DNA of 64,000 nucleotides from Candidatus Saccharimonadota bacterium (lineage in GTDB: Bacteria; Patescibacteriota; Saccharimonadia; Saccharimonadales; Saccharimonadaceae): assembly GCA_009777795.1 (NCBI GenBank), contig WRLC01000003.1:1-64000 (forward strand), read 5' to 3'. A model generated the notes under the pieces. That model was not told the origin of the DNA. It made no database searches and worked only from the letters and a program-made list of their open reading frames with translations. The position numbers were made by a program, and so were the translations under genes. Positions 34,411 through 42,531 of this stretch are shown here, piece after piece (the first letter of the stretch is position 1; every line of letters starts with the position of its first letter).

Positions 34411-35648
34411 GAACGCTAGCCATAAGACGATGGCGGATTGTGTCCGCGGCTTTGGTGCTGGCTTTGTCGCCGCAAGCGGTCCTAGCTAGGAACGCTGCGC
34501 AAGAGGAAAAGTTCGCGGAATATGACATTATGTTTTATGACCCAGACGATAACGCTGGTTGTGGTACCAGCTCGTTTGTGGCGGCTTCTCCGGTATCCGG
34601 TTCTGCATATGAACGGTTAAAAGACGCGGTGCGGCAATATGGTGAATTCGCAATGGAGATGCAACGGACCTATGGCACGCCGTGGGAGGTGGTCTTCGCG
34701 CAGATGCAAATGGAGTCTGGCACTGGAACTGCTGGGCATGCGATTAACGGGGCGCATAATAACTGGCTTGGAATCACAGGCACAGGGGATGCTGGGTCTT
34801 GGACTTCGCCGGGTGGTCGTAACTGGGCGGTTTATAGTAGCATAGAGGCAAGCATCGCGGATTGGGCTGGGCCGCGGGTGCTGAGAAACGGCATGTACAA
34901 CGCCGCGTTTCAATATCTAGATCCGAATAGCTATAGTCTGGGAAGCTTCTTGCAGGCGATGATTGCGGTCTATGCGCCAAGCTCGGATGGCAATAATGTG
35001 GAAGTATATGTGGCGAATGTGCTAAGCTTTATCAACGGACCAATTCGCGAAGTGCGAGAGGAAATGGGCTGGCCCAGCTCGGCGGAATTGGCCGAGCAAG
35101 AGAACATCCCAATTGGCGGGCAGAATCCGCTGGGCGGGACGGTAGACCCGACCCAAGCTGCCGGTACTTGTTTCATGGGTGGCAACGGCGATATCACCGA
35201 AGCAGCGATTGCCTTTTCGTGGGAGGGAATGAGAAGCCAGCCGAAAAATAACCCGACGCCGGCATACCGAGAAGCTATGGAAGCTGTCGGGTTAGCTGGT
35301 GTGAGCTGCAATGGTGGGCCGTCGGGTGCAAGCTGTGATGTTTTTGTGGCGACGGTAATGAGGGCAACTGTGGACCCGAACTTTCCGTGTTGTGGGACAA
35401 GCAACCAGCTAGCTAATTTGGCCGTCAACCCGTTGTACGAGGAGATTCCGAATTTGGGCAATACTTCAAACTTGCAGTCGGGGGATATCTTTGTCTTGAA
35501 CGGGCATATTATGATGTTTATTATTGACAACGGAACGCCGAAGATGGCGCATGCGTCTTGCAACGACCGGACGGGTGAGCGGGGTGGAGTGTTCTTTAGC
35601 GACAGCCGTGGGGCTTACCGGATCTTTCGATATATAGGAGGTGCGTGA
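34407..35648 (+). CDS. Cassette 2 gene B: secreted peptidoglycan hydrolase paralogue
   Basis: A 413-aa protein. Signal peptide about 1-28 (ALVLALSPQAVLA), FYDPDD motif, glucosaminidase domain (about 75-215: PWEVVFAQMQMESGTG, NNWLGITGTGD), and the C-terminal papain-like domain with SCDVFVATVMRA, FPCCGTS and NGHIMMF. Motif order matches the cassette 1 protein throughout, and the C-terminal ERGGVFFSDSRGAYRIFR mirrors its ERGTVYFSDSRGSYRIFR. Starts in the stop of gene A and overlaps gene C. The two copies differ most in the glucosaminidase part, so they could differ in substrate (inference). Confidence 0.82.
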   Translation: MRTLAIRRWRIVSAALVLALSPQAVLARNAAQEEKFAEYDIMFYDPDDNAGCGTSSFVAASPVSGSAYERLKDAVRQYGEFAMEMQRTYGTPWEVVFAQMQMESGTGTAGHAINGAHNNWLGITGTGDAGSWTSPGGRNWAVYSSIEASIADWAGPRVLRNGMYNAAFQYLDPNSYSLGSFLQAMIAVYAPSSDGNNVEVYVANVLSFINGPIREVREEMGWPSSAELAEQENIPIGGQNPLGGTVDPTQAAGTCFMGGNGDITEAAIAFSWEGMRSQPKNNPTPAYREAMEAVGLAGVSCNGGPSGASCDVFVATVMRATVDPNFPCCGTSNQLANLAVNPLYEEIPNLGNTSNLQSGDIFVLNGHIMMFIIDNGTPKMAHASCNDRTGERGGVFFSDSRGAYRIFRYIGGA

Positions 35649-36283
35649 TGCAAGAAGAACGCGAGCAACAACAGAGGACTACTTTGATTCTCGGGATTAT
35701 AGTGGGAGCGGTGGTGGTCGGCGCGGTTATTTGGTACATATTATATAATGTGCGGTATTCGGCACGCTTGGAGTTGCATATTGCGCCGAACAACGCGCTG
35801 ATTTACTTGAATGATAAAGAAATTAGGAATCGGAACCAGCAGATTAGGCCGGGGGAGCATGTGATACGGGTTGAGCGGGAGGGCTTTGAGACCCAAGAAG
35901 AAGAGTTTAGTGTGGCGGGCGGCGAGACGTTTAATGTTTCGATAGCGTTATTGCCAAGCGATGGGAACTTAGACTGGTATAATAACAACCCAAGGGATGC
36001 GCTGATTCTGGATGGTGTGCGGCAGCGTGAGCAGGACAGAATAGTGCAAGATGCGTTGAATTCGGACCCGATTTTTGGGATTTTGCCGTTTACGGAGGAT
36101 GAGTTTGGGCTGAAATATGTGATTGAGGCGGCTTATAGTAATGGGGTGAGGTTGTTGATTCGGTTGAATACTTGCTCGGATATGGTGGCGGAATATTATA
36201 AAGAGCAAGCTTTTGAATGGCTGCGCTCGCAAGGATTTGAGCCGAATAATTATCATATTGATTACATGACGCTTTGCGGCTAG
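35645..36283 (+). CDS. Cassette 2 gene C: membrane-anchored PEGA-domain protein paralogue
   Basis: A 212-aa protein with a short acidic cytoplasmic start, TM helix (about 12-34), PEGA domain (about 40-95: NNALIYLNDKEI, RPGEHVIRVEREGF), and the shared LLPSDGNLDWY motif. The C-terminal part contains two Cys (NTCSD and the terminal TLCG) that the cassette 1 copy lacks. It ends tail-to-tail with recF, sharing 4 nt (36280-36283). Confidence 0.8.
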   Translation: MMQEEREQQQRTTLILGIIVGAVVVGAVIWYILYNVRYSARLELHIAPNNALIYLNDKEIRNRNQQIRPGEHVIRVEREGFETQEEEFSVAGGETFNVSIALLPSDGNLDWYNNNPRDALILDGVRQREQDRIVQDALNSDPIFGILPFTEDEFGLKYVIEAAYSNGVRLLIRLNTCSDMVAEYYKEQAFEWLRSQGFEPNNYHIDYMTLCG

Positions 36284-37302
36284 GTGAGGGTGATGAGGGG
36301 TTTGAGGTTGGGGGGCGGGGCGACGGCGGTGATGATGATTTGGTGGGAGGAGAAGTTTTTCATGAGGGCGGTTTGGCGGGGGCGGTCGAGTTCGGAGAAG
36401 ACGTCGTCGAGGAGGATAAGTGGGGCGAGGTTTTTGGAGTCGGCGAGGGCGGCGGCTTCGATGAATTTTTGGGCGATGATGATGGTGCGGTTTTCGCCGC
36501 GGGAGGCGGTGCCGTCGGCGAGCTTGCCGTTGAAGGCGTAGAGGAAGTCGTCGCGGTGGGGGCCGAAAGTGGTGGCGCCGACGGCGATATCGCGGGCGAA
36601 ATTGGTTTCGAGGGCTTGGAGATAGGTTTGTTCGTCGATGACGCGGCCGGAATATTTGAGCTGGACCTCGGCTGGCGCGTCGGAGATTTGGTTGTAGACG
36701 TCGGTGAGACGTTGGTTGATTTGGCTGGCGCCGTAGGCACGGCCGACGAGGATTTCGCTGCCGTATTGGGCGAGGATGACGTCCCAAGCGTAGAGGTTTT
36801 CGCGGGTGGCGTAGCCGGATTTGAGGAGTTTGTTGCGTTGGGAGAGGGCTTTTTTGTAGCGGCTGCTGGCGCGTTGGAAGCTGGGGTTTAATTGGCTAAA
36901 AAAACGGTCGAAATAATCGCGGCGGGAGGTAGGGGAGCGGTGGATGAGGTTTAAGTCGTCGGGCTCAAAAAGAACAACTGGGTAGCGATGTTCGGTTTTT
37001 AGTCTTTTTGATTTTTCGCCATTTATTTTAAAGGTCTTCCCTGTGGAATCGATGATTACTCTTGGAGTAAGACCGTCGGTTTTTGTTAGTTCGGCGAAAG
37101 AGTTCGGTTTTGTGGTTTGGATGATTTCGCGGTCGGTCGATTTGAAGCTGGTGCCGTGGAGGAGAAGGTAGAGGGCTTCTAGAATGGAGGTTTTGCCGGT
37201 GCCGTTTTTGCCGACGATGAGGGTGGTGGTGGGGGAAAAGTCCATGGCGAAGGCGTCGTGGGAGCGGAAGTTTTTGAGGCGGATAGAACTGACGATTTGC
37301 AT
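36280..37302 (-). CDS. recF: DNA replication and repair protein RecF
   Basis: A 340-aa SMC-like ATPase that loads recombination proteins at gaps. Walker A GKNGTGKT (residues 31-38), Walker B LAPLILLDDVFSELD near the C-terminus, and an ABC-signature-like SRGENRTIIIAQ before it. It starts 12 nt after the dnaN stop, in the usual dnaA-dnaN-recF order. Its end overlaps the convergent PEGA gene by 4 nt. Confidence 0.95.
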   Translation of the reverse strand: MQIVSSIRLKNFRSHDAFAMDFSPTTTLIVGKNGTGKTSILEALYLLLHGTSFKSTDREIIQTTKPNSFAELTKTDGLTPRVIIDSTGKTFKINGEKSKRLKTEHRYPVVLFEPDDLNLIHRSPTSRRDYFDRFFSQLNPSFQRASSRYKKALSQRNKLLKSGYATRENLYAWDVILAQYGSEILVGRAYGASQINQRLTDVYNQISDAPAEVQLKYSGRVIDEQTYLQALETNFARDIAVGATTFGPHRDDFLYAFNGKLADGTASRGENRTIIIAQKFIEAAALADSKNLAPLILLDDVFSELDRPRQTALMKNFSSHQIIITAVAPPPNLKPLITLT

Positions 37303-37314
37303 GGCGGATTTTGC

Positions 37315-38406
37315 TTAGGCCTTTCGGGGCATGACGATGTAGACGAGGCTGCCGGAGTCGTTGCCGCGGACGATGAGTTTGCCGCCGCTGAAATCGAGGA
37401 TGACTTCGGGGGCGTCGAAGACGCTGAGGGCGTCGATGAGGAAGCGGATGTTGAAGGCCATGGAGATGTCTTGGCCGCTGACGACGGCGGGCATTTCGGA
37501 GGAGTTGGAGCCGAGTTCGGACTCGACGGCGGCGACTTCGAGGAGGTTTTGTTTGCTGTTGGTTTTGAGGACGGCGGTGTTGTCGACGATGCGGGCGAAA
37601 ACTTGGGCGACGCGGAGGAGGCGGAGGAGTTCGGAGCGGTCGACAACGGCGGTGTCGTCGCCAGCGTCGGTGATGAGTTGGCGGTAGTCGGGGTAGCTGC
37701 CGGAAATGAGGTTGGTGGTGATTTTGGCGTGGCTGGCGACGAGGAATTGCATTTGGCTGGCGCCGGCGCGGATGACGAGATCGCCATCTTCGGCAACGCC
37801 GAGGGCTTCATGGATGGCGGCGGTAGGAACGATGACGCGGAGGTCGTCGTTGAATTTAGGTAGGAGCTCGGTTTCGGCGAGGCGGTAGCCGTCGGTGGCG
37901 GCGGTGAAGAGTTTCTTATTAAATGAGTTGAAGCAGACGCCGGTGAGGGCGGGGCGGGAGAAGTCGTTGGAGGCGGCGCCGACAACGCGCTGGAGGTTTT
38001 GGCGGAATTCGGCGAGGGAGAGGGTGAGGGAGAGGGCGTCTTTTTCGAGCTCGGGGACTTCGGGGAAGTCTTCGGCGTCGGTGCCGTTGAAGGTGGCGGA
38101 GAAGCCTTTGCCGGAGACTTTTAGCTTGGTGTCGAGAGTTTGGAGCTCGAGCTCGGCGTTGGGGAGGTTGTTAATGAACTCGGCGAGTGGTTTAGCGGGA
38201 ACGGTGATGACGCCGGATTTTTTGACTTTGGCGTCGAGGGTTTCTTCGCTTGCTAGTTCGAGATTGTTGGCGATGATGGTGAGTTTGTTGCCGTCGGCGC
38301 GGAGGAGGACGTTGCTGAGGATGGGGAGTTGGTTGCGAGAGTTGGCGATGCGGGAGATGTTATTTAGAGTTTTTGAGAGTTTGGTTTTATTGATTAAAAA
38401 GTGCAT
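37315..38406 (-). CDS. dnaN: DNA polymerase III beta subunit (sliding clamp)
   Basis: A 363-aa clamp of normal length, with the three-fold repeated beta-clamp architecture and the typical C-terminal SLVYIVMPRKA. It encircles DNA and tethers polymerase III. Shine-Dalgarno AAAGGAGGAG lies before ATG 38406. It is preceded by the G-rich dnaA-dnaN spacer and followed closely by recF. Confidence 0.97.
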   Translation of the reverse strand: MHFLINKTKLSKTLNNISRIANSRNQLPILSNVLLRADGNKLTIIANNLELASEETLDAKVKKSGVITVPAKPLAEFINNLPNAELELQTLDTKLKVSGKGFSATFNGTDAEDFPEVPELEKDALSLTLSLAEFRQNLQRVVGAASNDFSRPALTGVCFNSFNKKLFTAATDGYRLAETELLPKFNDDLRVIVPTAAIHEALGVAEDGDLVIRAGASQMQFLVASHAKITTNLISGSYPDYRQLITDAGDDTAVVDRSELLRLLRVAQVFARIVDNTAVLKTNSKQNLLEVAAVESELGSNSSEMPAVVSGQDISMAFNIRFLIDALSVFDAPEVILDFSGGKLIVRGNDSGSLVYIVMPRKA

Positions 38407-38644
38407 GTTGCTCCTCCTTTTATTAAAAGATTATTATTCTTATTAGGGTTGTGGTTCTTGTGGGAAAGTGGGGTTTTTACGGGGTTGAGTTGGGATTGAC
38501 GGTTGTGGGTAAGTGGGGGGAAGGTGGTGGGGTGGTTGTGGGATTTTTTAGTGTTTGAGTTTGTGATTTTTGTGGTTGTGGGTAAGTGGGGAAGGAAGGG
38601 GGGAGTTGTGAGGGGGTTTTCCACATTTTTGGGCCGGCTATTGG
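38407..38644. other. G-rich dnaA-dnaN spacer with DnaA-box-like repeats
   Basis: 238 nt, very G-rich on the + strand. GGTTGTGGGTAAGTGGGG occurs twice (38501-38518 and 38574-38591, 73 nt apart); each holds TGTGGGTAA, one base from the DnaA box TGTGGATAA. A further TTTTCCACA-like site lies near 38620. Several G3-G5 runs could form G-quadruplexes. Confidence 0.6.
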
Positions 38645-39991
38645 TTAGCATGCGGCCTCCTGAATGTGGATGACTTGGTCGCGGAGGAGACCGTCGGTGG
38701 CGATGAGCTTATTGATTTTTTGGACGCCGTTCATGGCGGTGGTGTGGTCTTTGCGGCCGAGGGCGCGGGCGATTTGGGGGTAGGAGAGGGCGAGCTCGGT
38801 TTTCATGAGGTACATGGCGATTTGGCGGGGGGTGAGAATGTGTTTTTCGCGACTGTCGCTGGAGAGCTCGGTGACGGTGAGGTGGAAGTAGGAGGCGGTG
38901 GCTTTGATGATGTTTTCGGGGCTGGTGCGGGGGCGGAGTTTTTTGGTGTCTTGGAGTTCGGCTTCGAGGCGGGCGAGGGAGAAGCGGGGGCCGAGGCTCA
39001 TTTGGAGGAGGCCGGCGTAGTTGAGAGCGCCCTCGAGCTCGCGGATGTTGGAGGTGTATTTTTTGGCGATGAATTCGATGATGTCGGAGCTGAAGTGGAG
39101 TTTGCTAAGCTCGGCTTTGGTGTTGAGGATGGCACAGCGGGTTTCAAAGTCGGGCGGTTGGACGGCGATAATCATGCCTTGTTCGCAGCGGGAGGTGAGG
39201 CGATCGGCGAGGTCGGCGATGCGGGATGGCGGTCGGTCGGAGCTGATGATGATTTGCTTGTTGTTTTGCTGGAGGTCGTTAAAGGTGTGGAAGAATTCTT
39301 TTTGGCTTTCTTTTTTGCCTTCGAGAAATTGCATGTCGTCGATGATGAGGACGTCGTTTTCGCGGTATTTTTCGGTGAAGCCGGAGAGTTTTTTCTGGAC
39401 GCTGGCGACGAAATCTTTATAGAAGGTGTCGATGGATATATATAATATACGGAAGTCGGGGTGTTTGGCTTGGATTTCGTTGCCGACGGCTTGGATGAGG
39501 TGGGTTTTGCCGAGGCCGACGCCGCCGTGGATGTAGAGGGGGTTGTAGCGGGTGCCGGGCTCTTCGGCGACGCCGCGACAGGCGGCGAAGACAAGGTTGT
39601 TGTTGTCGCCGACGACGAAGTTATCGAAGACGTATTTGGGGTTGAGGTTGGTGGAGTGGTGCTTGATGGTGGTGGGTTTGGTGGGGAGGGAGGTGGTGAG
39701 GTCAATGGTGGTGTCTTTGCGGCGTTTGGCGATTTTTTCGGCGTCGCTGGCGCCGGCGACGATGTACTCGATGAGCTCGGGGGCGAAGTTGGCGGCTTTG
39801 AGGGCGTCGCGGACGGGGGCGGCGTATTTGCCTTCGAGTTGGCGGATGATGAATTTGTTGGGGGAGCTGAGGATGAGGCGGCCGTTTTCAGCGCTGATGA
39901 ACTCGAGCTTGCTGAAAAAGGTTTTGAAAGTCAGCGCGTCAGTGCTGGTTTCTAGGGCGCCTTTGGCGGCGTGCCATTTCTGTTCCTCCAT
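38645..39991 (-). CDS. dnaA: Chromosomal replication initiator DnaA
   Basis: A 448-aa AAA+ initiator that binds DnaA boxes and melts the origin. Domain I about 1-85, linker with Pro/Thr to about 115, AAA+ core with Walker A GGVGLGKT (156-163) and Walker B VLIIDD (214-219), and a C-terminal helix-turn-helix with DHTTAMNGVQKI. ATG 39991 is chosen because MEEQKWHAAK begins the conserved domain and a TATAAT box ends 9 nt upstream; the frame continues upstream to 40030 across that box. Transcribed away from rpmH, as in most bacteria. Confidence 0.96.
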   Translation of the reverse strand: MEEQKWHAAKGALETSTDALTFKTFFSKLEFISAENGRLILSSPNKFIIRQLEGKYAAPVRDALKAANFAPELIEYIVAGASDAEKIAKRRKDTTIDLTTSLPTKPTTIKHHSTNLNPKYVFDNFVVGDNNNLVFAACRGVAEEPGTRYNPLYIHGGVGLGKTHLIQAVGNEIQAKHPDFRILYISIDTFYKDFVASVQKKLSGFTEKYRENDVLIIDDMQFLEGKKESQKEFFHTFNDLQQNNKQIIISSDRPPSRIADLADRLTSRCEQGMIIAVQPPDFETRCAILNTKAELSKLHFSSDIIEFIAKKYTSNIRELEGALNYAGLLQMSLGPRFSLARLEAELQDTKKLRPRTSPENIIKATASYFHLTVTELSSDSREKHILTPRQIAMYLMKTELALSYPQIARALGRKDHTTAMNGVQKINKLIATDGLLRDQVIHIQEAAC

Positions 39992-40000
39992 GTTAGTTAT

Positions 40001-40029
40001 ATTATAGTGGGAGAGGGGGGAGTTGTCCA
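40001..40029 (-). promoter_or_regulatory. dnaA promoter overlapped by a DnaA box
   Basis: Minus strand TGGACA (40024-40029), 17-nt spacer, TATAAT (40001-40006), 9 nt before the ATG. TTGTCCACA (40023-40031), one mismatch from a DnaA box, covers the -35, suggesting autorepression. Confidence 0.65.
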
Positions 40030-40211
40030 CAGGGTTTTGGTAATTTGTGGAATTAATTTTATGTTTTGTGGGTCTTGAATGTGAATAACAGAGTGGGAGT
40101 TTTCCACAGGATGGAGGGGCCCCGATAAGGGCTTGTGGATAAATACTTGATTTTTGTGGAAAAGTTTGTTATGATATACAATGAAAATAGCTTAAAGGAA
40201 AGAAGTATAGT
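40004..40211. other. oriC-like spacer between dnaA and rpmH with DnaA boxes
   Basis: Sites: TTGTCCACA (40023-40031), TTTTCCACA (40100-40108), perfect TGTGGATAA (40134-40142), TGTGGAAAA (40155-40163), plus weaker TGTGGAATT near 40046. AT-rich stretches lie at 40050-40075 and 40139-40190. Gene order and boxes fit an origin, but GC skew does not change here. Confidence 0.6.
40147..40175 (+). promoter_or_regulatory. rpmH promoter with DnaA box in its spacer
   Basis: TTGATT (40147-40152), 17-nt spacer, TATGAT (40170-40175). TGTGGAAAA (40155-40163) lies inside the spacer, so DnaA could block both divergent promoters. Confidence 0.7.
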
Positions 40212-40349
40212 ATGCCAAAGCGAACATATCAACCACACAAAAGGCAGCGGCAAACGACGCATGGGTTTTTGGTGCGGATGGCGACGCCGAATGGGCGGAA
40301 GGTGTTAGCGCGCCGCCGGGCAAAGGGTCGCCAGAAACTAGCAGTTTAG
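40212..40349 (+). CDS. rpmH: 50S ribosomal protein L34
   Basis: A 45-aa basic protein, [19 protein letters not shown] onward with [20 protein letters not shown], which is the L34 signature over its whole length. AAAGGAAAG lies about 10 nt before the ATG as ribosome site. It is first in the rpmH-rnpA pair downstream of the oriC-like region, as in most bacteria. Confidence 0.97.
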   Translation: MPKRTYQPHKRQRQTTHGFLVRMATPNGRKVLARRRAKGRQKLAV

Positions 40350-40356
40350 GGGTGCG

Positions 40357-40710
40357 GTGTTAAGTGCGAAGTATCGGTTCCATTCCCGCGGGGGGGTGAG
40401 GGCGGTGCTTCGGGCTGGGAAAACGGAGCGCGGCAAGGAGATTTCGTTGGTTTGGGCGAAGAATCGGCGGGGTGGGACGCGGTTTGGTGTGGTGGTGAGT
40501 AAGAAGGTGATGAAGTCGGCAGTGGGGCGCAATAGAGTGCGGCGGCGAGTTTATGAGATAATCGGGGCTTGGTTGAAGGAGCAGATTGAGGCTAACGGCC
40601 TGCCACCGAGCCGGGATGGGATGGTAATATTATATAGTGCGAGTTTTCGCGAGATGGAAATGGCAGAATTCCGGGAGCGGCTGGTTAGCTTGCTCAATAA
40701 GACCTTGTAA
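40357..40710 (+). CDS. rnpA: Ribonuclease P protein component
   Basis: A 117-aa basic protein that helps the RNase P RNA process tRNA 5' ends. The RNR motif is clear (AVGRNRVRRRVYE), as are the N-terminal FHSRGGVRAVLR and FGVVVSKKV blocks. The start is GTG 40357, seven bases after the rpmH stop; no better ATG exists. The RNase P RNA gene is not in the window. Confidence 0.95.
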   Translation: MLSAKYRFHSRGGVRAVLRAGKTERGKEISLVWAKNRRGGTRFGVVVSKKVMKSAVGRNRVRRRVYEIIGAWLKEQIEANGLPPSRDGMVILYSASFREMEMAEFRERLVSLLNKTL

Positions 40711-40733
40711 AAGTTGGCGTCGCGTGTTATAGT
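40705..40733 (+). promoter_or_regulatory. Leaderless-type promoter of yidC
   Basis: TTGTAA (40705-40710), 17-nt spacer, extended -10 TGTTATAGT with hexamer 40728-40733, then 6 nt to ATG 40740. Confidence 0.65.
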
Positions 40734-40739
40734 CATGAC

Positions 40740-41690
40740 ATGAGTATTTGGGATTTGATAGTTGTCCAACCGATTTTTAACTTGTTGTTAGCGGCGTATC
40801 AGCTGGTCGGTGATTTTGGTGTGGCGTTGATTATATTTACGTTGCTGGTGAAGCTGGCGATGTGGCCGCTGATGAAGCGACAGTTGAGCCAGACACGTTT
40901 GATGCGAAAGATCCAACCAGAGTTGGCGGAAATTAAGAAGCGCTGCAAGGGCAACAAGCAGATGGAGAGCCTGCAGATGATGGAGCTTTACAAGCGACAT
41001 AATGTGAAGCCGTTTGCTTCGATCTTGACGCTGGTGATTCAGATTCCGATTTTTATTGCGATTTATGGCGTGGTGCGGAATGCTTTGTCGAGCCCGGAGG
41101 CGGTGGAAAAGTTTGCCTATGGCTTTATGCAGGGCTGGTCGCGGATCAGTGAACTGATTACGAATTTTGACGCGTTTACGCCGCGGTTGTTCGGCGCGGT
41201 TGATTTGCGAGCAACGCCGTTGCCGCTGGCGTCGGTGAGTGCGGGAATCTTGTTGGGGCTGGTGTTGCTGTCGGGTGTGTTGCAATATGTGATGACCAAG
41301 CAGCAGATGCCGAAGCGAGATGGTAAGCGGACGTTGAAGGCGATTATGAAGGAAGCGGCGGATGGCAAGGAAGCCGACCAGAGTGAAGTCAACGCGATTG
41401 TACAGGGGCGGATGGCGTTTATGATGCCGTTGATGATGATATTTATTATGATCCAGTTGCCGGGCGCAATTATTTTATATTTCTTCACCTCTAACTTGCT
41501 GTCGGTAATCCAGCAAAAGATTGTGCTAAGTAAAGACTTGGATACGATGGAGGGCTTGGCAGAAAAGAAGGTTTTGAAGGAACTGCGAGACATACAGGAG
41601 GGTGAGGTGGTGAAGAAGCAGGGGGAGAAGACGGTGACGCGAGTGAAGATTGCTGACAGTAAGAAGGGCAGCAAGAAAGGGAAGAAATGA
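40740..41690 (+). CDS. yidC: Membrane protein insertase YidC/Oxa1
   Basis: A 316-aa insertase of the short Gram-positive type, without the large periplasmic domain of E. coli YidC. Five hydrophobic segments, with the Lys/Arg/Gln-rich cytoplasmic loop after the first (MKRQLSQTRLMRKIQPEL) and a basic C-terminal tail (KKGSKKGKK) that can bind ribosomes. The start overlaps no other gene and follows a leaderless promoter. It overlaps jag by ATGA. It inserts inner-membrane proteins with or without Sec. Confidence 0.95.
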   Translation: MSIWDLIVVQPIFNLLLAAYQLVGDFGVALIIFTLLVKLAMWPLMKRQLSQTRLMRKIQPELAEIKKRCKGNKQMESLQMMELYKRHNVKPFASILTLVIQIPIFIAIYGVVRNALSSPEAVEKFAYGFMQGWSRISELITNFDAFTPRLFGAVDLRATPLPLASVSAGILLGLVLLSGVLQYVMTKQQMPKRDGKRTLKAIMKEAADGKEADQSEVNAIVQGRMAFMMPLMMIFIMIQLPGAIILYFFTSNLLSVIQQKIVLSKDLDTMEGLAEKKVLKELRDIQEGEVVKKQGEKTVTRVKIADSKKGSKKGKK

Positions 41691-42142
41691 ATAGGGAAGA
41701 GTCGATTCGTTTTGCGACGAAGTTCTTAGAGGACACAATTTCGTTTTTTGGAGTGAATGTAGCGGTGCGCTCGACGACAGAAGACGATGTAATCCATTTG
41801 GCGGTGCCATCGTCGACATTGAACGCGGTGCTGATTGGGCGGAATGCGGAGACTTTGCGAGGGCTGCAGAATTTGGTTGCGGCGGCGTTAGCGCAAAAGG
41901 AGGCGGCTTTGACGCGGGTGAACATCGATGTGGCTGGCTATAAGGAGCAGCGGGCGGCGCATATTGAGAGCCGGGCGCGCGACTGGGTGGAGCGGGTGCG
42001 ACGAGAGGGGCGACTTGAGCTGGACCTGAATGCGGCGGATCGCCGGGTGGTGCATAAGTATGTCGAGGACATTTCGGATGTTGAGGGGCACTCTGAGGGC
42101 GAGGGGCGAGAGCGCAAGTTGATTTTAGAACTGAAGAAATAG
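41687..42142 (+). CDS. jag: Jag/KhpB-type RNA-binding protein (KH + R3H)
   Basis: A 151-aa protein with a KH domain (about 45-100, IGRNAETLRGLQNLV) and an R3H domain (about 105-150, with R-x3-H as DRRVVHKYV). The N-terminal Jag_N domain of longer homologues is missing. Always found after yidC; KhpB proteins bind RNA and affect cell elongation and division in Firmicutes. Translationally coupled to yidC by 4-nt overlap. Confidence 0.92.
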   Translation: MNREESIRFATKFLEDTISFFGVNVAVRSTTEDDVIHLAVPSSTLNAVLIGRNAETLRGLQNLVAAALAQKEAALTRVNIDVAGYKEQRAAHIESRARDWVERVRREGRLELDLNAADRRVVHKYVEDISDVEGHSEGEGRERKLILELKK

Positions 42143-42157
42143 TGGTATACTGATGGC

Positions 42158-42475
42158 ATGAAGCCGACGAAGAAGCAGCAGCAGATTTTGGATTATATTG
42201 AGCAGTTCCGGGCGGAGCAAGGGGTGGCGCCAACTTATAGGGAGATTATGTTTGGCTTGGGGTATTCGTCAGTGGCGACAGTGGCGGAGCATATCCAGAA
42301 CTTGACGGCAAAGGGGTTGCTTCTGAAAGAGGACTTTGCGGCGCGTTCGGTGGCAGTACCGCGGGAAAGTGTGCTGGAAGTGGATTTTTTGCAGGAGATC
42401 TCGGTGCGCCGGGCGCGTGGCGAGGATAAAGAGGCGGAGACATTGCAAAAAGCTTGGCAGATTTTGACCGATTAG
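42158..42475 (+). CDS. LexA-type winged-helix DNA-binding protein without peptidase domain
   Basis: A 105-aa protein whose first 65 residues match the LexA DNA-binding domain: MKPTKKQQQILDYIEQF, PPTYREI-like APTYREIMFGLGY, SVATVAEHIQNLTAKGLL. The serine peptidase half of LexA is absent; the last 35 residues are unrelated (VDFLQEISVRRARGEDKEAE). It therefore cannot self-cleave like LexA. It may be a repressor controlled in another way. The -10 TATACT (42146-42151) ends 6 nt before the ATG (leaderless). Confidence 0.82.
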   Translation: MKPTKKQQQILDYIEQFRAEQGVAPTYREIMFGLGYSSVATVAEHIQNLTAKGLLLKEDFAARSVAVPRESVLEVDFLQEISVRRARGEDKEAETLQKAWQILTD

Positions 42476-42531
42476 AGGGCTTAATTGCCGCTTGACTTGC
42501 AGAAAAGAGATAAACTTGGTATAATAGGTGA

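Larger units (their letters stand above)
25442..36283 (+). other. Tandem duplication of a three-gene envelope cassette
   Basis: Genes A-B-C at 25442-30413 and A'-B'-C' at 31279-36283 keep the same order, sizes (1025/426/206 and 1043/413/212 aa), 4-nt overlaps and promoter form. A lipoprotein gene with its own promoter sits between them. Confidence 0.88.
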
